From assembly GCA_020433785.1 (NCBI GenBank), contig JAGRCC010000689.1, positions 1-9,141 of the forward strand: 9,141 nucleotides of DNA. The letters are read 5' to 3'. Shown piece after piece: positions 7,311-9,141 of this stretch. A model generated the notes under the pieces. It worked only from the letters and a program-made list of their open reading frames with translations. It was not told the origin of the DNA and searched no databases. The position numbers were made by a program, and so were the translations under genes. Origin of the DNA: Anaerolineae bacterium. GTDB taxonomy: Bacteria; Chloroflexota; Anaerolineae; 4572-78; J111. Position 1 is the stretch's first letter. Each line of letters opens with the position of its first letter.

Positions 7311-8342
7311 TCATCCAGGGACGGGGTAAACAATCACTTTGTCACGCACACTCAATGCAACTCGCTGGCCGGTATAAAATTCGCCTTCTGAGCCGAGGAG
7401 GCGAGCGTGCAGGTGATGACCGGACGGCAGTCGGAGTTTGAGCAGTTGATCGTGTCCAAAATAGTCGCGTTCGACGATTTCAGTCGGGCCGGCCTCGTTG
7501 GGCGTGAGGCGTAGATCTTCCGGGCGCAGCATCACTTCGACCGCGCCGCTGGTTAGTCCCGCTATGGGCAGCCGCCCCAACTCACACTCGACCTGACCGG
7601 CGGCGGCTTGACCCGGCAAAAAGTTGGCATTGCCCAAAAACGTAGCAACCTCTTTGTTGACGGGACGGCGATAAAGCTTGTAGGGTGTGTCAGTCTGGGC
7701 GATGCGCCCCTTGATCATAACCGCGACTTCATCGGCCAGGCTCAGAGCCTCTTCCTGATCGTGGGTAACAAAAATGGCGGTGGCGTGGGCCTCGCGTAAA
7801 ATCTGGCGAACCTCGGCGCGGATTTGAGTGCGTAGCCCGGCGTCCAGATTGGAAAACGGCTCATCGAGTAGAATGAGTTGGGGATTAGGAGCCAGGGCGC
7901 GAGCCAGCGCCACGCGCTGCTGCTGCCCACCCGACAGTTCGTGGGGCATGCGTTTGGGCAAATCGGGCAGGCCAACCAGCGCCAGCACCTCGGCGACACG
8001 CTGTTTTTTGTCGATACCCTTGCCGAGACCGTAGGCTACGTTGTCGGCAACGGTCATGTGAGGAAAGAGGGCATACTCTTGAAAGACCATGCCGACGCTG
8101 CGCCGCTCCGGCGGCACGAATTTGCCGTCGCCGCTGACCACCTGCCCCCCGATGTCAATCCGGCCCTCGTCCGGCGCTTCGAAACCGGCCAGTAAACGCA
8201 GCGTGGTGGTTTTGCCGCAGCCACTTGGCCCCAGCAAGGCTAGAAATTGACCCGCACGCAAAGAAAGGTTCACCCCATCAACGGCGCGAACTTCGCCAAA
8301 CTGCTTTGAAAGCTTTTCGCATCGAATGGCCGTAGAACTCAT
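7311..8342 (-). CDS. fbpC: ABC importer ATP-binding protein, Fe(III)-type (FbpC/AfuC-like)
   Basis: This 343-residue protein is the nucleotide-binding subunit of an importer and should sit at the cytoplasmic face of the membrane. Motifs: Walker A GPSGCGKT (38-45); Q-loop Gln88 in VFQEYALFPHMTV; signature LSGGQQQR (136-143); Walker B LILLDEP (156-162) with Glu161; D-loop SNLDA (164-168); switch His194 in VTHDQEEAL. A C-terminal TOBE-like region (about 245-340) contains MLRPEDL, as in the CysA/PotA/FbpC group. The set of features and the neighbouring FbpB-like permease favour iron(III); thiamine, 2-aminoethylphosphonate, spermidine/putrescine or sulfate importers are related alternatives. Its ATG overlaps the permease TGA (ATGA, 8342-8339). 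I see no good Shine-Dalgarno before it (the upstream bases read AAAAAAGCGCCCCG), so translation is probably coupled to the permease. The substrate-binding protein is not in view. Confidence 0.92.
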   Translation of the reverse strand: MSSTAIRCEKLSKQFGEVRAVDGVNLSLRAGQFLALLGPSGCGKTTTLRLLAGFEAPDEGRIDIGGQVVSGDGKFVPPERRSVGMVFQEYALFPHMTVADNVAYGLGKGIDKKQRVAEVLALVGLPDLPKRMPHELSGGQQQRVALARALAPNPQLILLDEPFSNLDAGLRTQIRAEVRQILREAHATAIFVTHDQEEALSLADEVAVMIKGRIAQTDTPYKLYRRPVNKEVATFLGNANFLPGQAAAGQVECELGRLPIAGLTSGAVEVMLRPEDLRLTPNEAGPTEIVERDYFGHDQLLKLRLPSGHHLHARLLGSEGEFYTGQRVALSVRDKVIVYPVPG

Positions 8343-9141
8343 CGGGGCGCTTTTTTATCTTCCTGAGCCAAAATAATCCAAACCGCCACCGCCGAGACCA
8401 TCACTAACAACAGTGATGGAACCGACGCCTGAGTAAAGAAGGCTTCGGCGGTCGTATCCCATATGCGCGTAGCCAGGGTGTTAAAGCCAGTTGGGCCGAG
8501 AATAAGGGTGGCCGGTAACTCTTTCATCGCGGTCAGAAAGACCAGGGCGACGCCGGTCAGCAGGCCGGGGCGAATGAGCGGCACCGTCACCGAGGACAGG
8601 GTTTGGAGGGGGGTGCGGCCCAAATTGCGCGAAGCCTCTTCTAACCGAGGGCTCACTTGCAGCAGGGAAGCGCGGGTACTGCCCACCGCCTGGGGTAAAA
8701 ATCGCACGACGTAGGCGAAGATGAGCATAAAGATCGTTTGATAAAGGAAAAGCGCGTAATTGGCCCCAAAGAAGACCAGCGATAGGGCGATGACCACCCC
8801 CGGCAAGGCATAGCCGACGTAGGTGCTGCGTTCCAACCAACTGCTAACGCGCCCCGGAAATCGAATAGCCAGCACGGCGATGGGGATCGCCGCCACCATC
8901 GCCATCAATCCGGCCGCGCCGGACCCGATCAGCGAGTTGGCCACCACATCCAGCCGCAAATCGAACACTTCGCCGGCCAGCGTGCCTCGCACCAGCCAGA
9001 AAGCAATGACGCCCAGCGGTGTCACCAACCCGATCAACGTCACCGCGCCGCAAAAAATTAGGGCCGGCCAGCGCCATTTGCCTAGCGCTACCGTTCGAGC
9101 CGGCCGAATAGCGCCGGAACTGCTGCGATAGTAACGGGCTT
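8339..9141 (-). CDS. fbpB: ABC importer permease, C-terminal half, FbpB-like (5' end off-window)
   Basis: The frame is open to the right edge; 266 full residues are visible, ending at TGA 8341-8339. An in-frame GTG at 9043 is not a likely start: the 32 codons before it are also open and read as coding (RYYRSSSGAIRPARTVALG), resembling the loop joining the two halves of dual-domain FbpB permeases. Numbered from the first full codon, membrane segments are about 25-48, 64-91, 107-127, 130-150, 192-214 and 240-258. The cytoplasmic EAA loop that docks on the ATPase is EASRNLGRTPLQTLSSVTVP (168-187), with Gly174 at the expected place. FbpB proteins are usually about 500-560 residues with two such halves, so about half is probably missing. 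It forms an operon with the ATPase gene, overlapping it by 4 bases. Substrate is inferred as iron(III) from family resemblance; a thiamine (ThiP) relative is the main alternative. Confidence 0.9.
   Translation of the reverse strand, partial: ARYYRSSSGAIRPARTVALGKWRWPALIFCGAVTLIGLVTPLGVIAFWLVRGTLAGEVFDLRLDVVANSLIGSGAAGLMAMVAAIPIAVLAIRFPGRVSSWLERSTYVGYALPGVVIALSLVFFGANYALFLYQTIFMLIFAYVVRFLPQAVGSTRASLLQVSPRLEEASRNLGRTPLQTLSSVTVPLIRPGLLTGVALVFLTAMKELPATLILGPTGFNTLATRIWDTTAEAFFTQASVPSLLLVMVSAVAVWIILAQEDKKAPR

Noticed and set aside
7305..7360. Bidirectional terminator between the convergent genes
   Set aside because: The similar blocks TCAC-TTTG-TCAC (7335-7346) are direct, not inverted, and no T run follows.
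7878..8195. 105-codon open frame on the plus strand inside the ABC ATPase
   Set aside because: It is antisense to the Walker and signature motif region and its translation resembles no known family.
9041..9043. GTG at 9043 as the permease start
   Set aside because: The frame stays open and protein-like for another 32 codons to the window edge, and a start here would begin inside a predicted membrane segment.

Overview
The window is a bacterial chromosomal segment of moderate GC content with tightly packed genes. Protein style suggests a Chloroflexota-like (Anaerolineae or related) environmental bacterium: very long dCache/PAS/GAF hybrid kinases, a receiver of the 'RTGQPG' subtype fused to a histidine kinase, and a short FadD-type ligase. 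No rRNA or other phylogenetic marker is present, so this is an inference only.

Layout. (1) Positions 1-5538, minus strand: a two-gene signalling operon. The first gene (5538 to 4219) encodes a soluble receiver-HisKA-HATPase protein. The second starts 2 bases after the first gene's stop, at 4216, and runs off the left edge. At least 1405 residues of it are visible, forming a membrane hybrid kinase: TM, dCache, TM, HAMP, coiled coil, PAS, GAF, GAF, PAS, HisKA, HATPase, receiver. It is open from its ATG to base 1 with no in-frame stop. (2) Positions 5539-5750: a divergent intergenic region with two well-formed sigma70-type promoters back to back around a shared A/T tract, and a small imperfect hairpin in the kinase leader. 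(3) Positions 5751-7304, plus strand: an acyl-CoA synthetase with all adenylation motifs. (4) Positions 7311-9141, minus strand: the ATPase (fbpC-like) and the C-terminal half of the permease (fbpB-like) of an Fe(III)-type ABC importer, overlapping by ATGA. The permease start and any substrate-binding protein lie beyond the right edge.

How the parts work together. The two kinases are very likely co-transcribed and translationally coupled, and may form one phosphorelay: a periplasmic ligand sensed by dCache, cytosolic signals sensed by PAS/GAF, and receiver domains on both proteins. No DNA-binding response regulator is visible. The ligase is transcribed divergently and could share regulation with the kinase operon. 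It converges on the transporter operon with only 6 bases between stop codons.

I see no tRNA, rRNA, CRISPR array, insertion sequence, attachment site or clear intrinsic terminator. The gene families are known ones. The most unusual points are the receiver/kinase fusion, the Asp-to-Glu pattern in the dCache pocket, and the architecture of the divergent promoter region. I did not find a convincing entirely new system.
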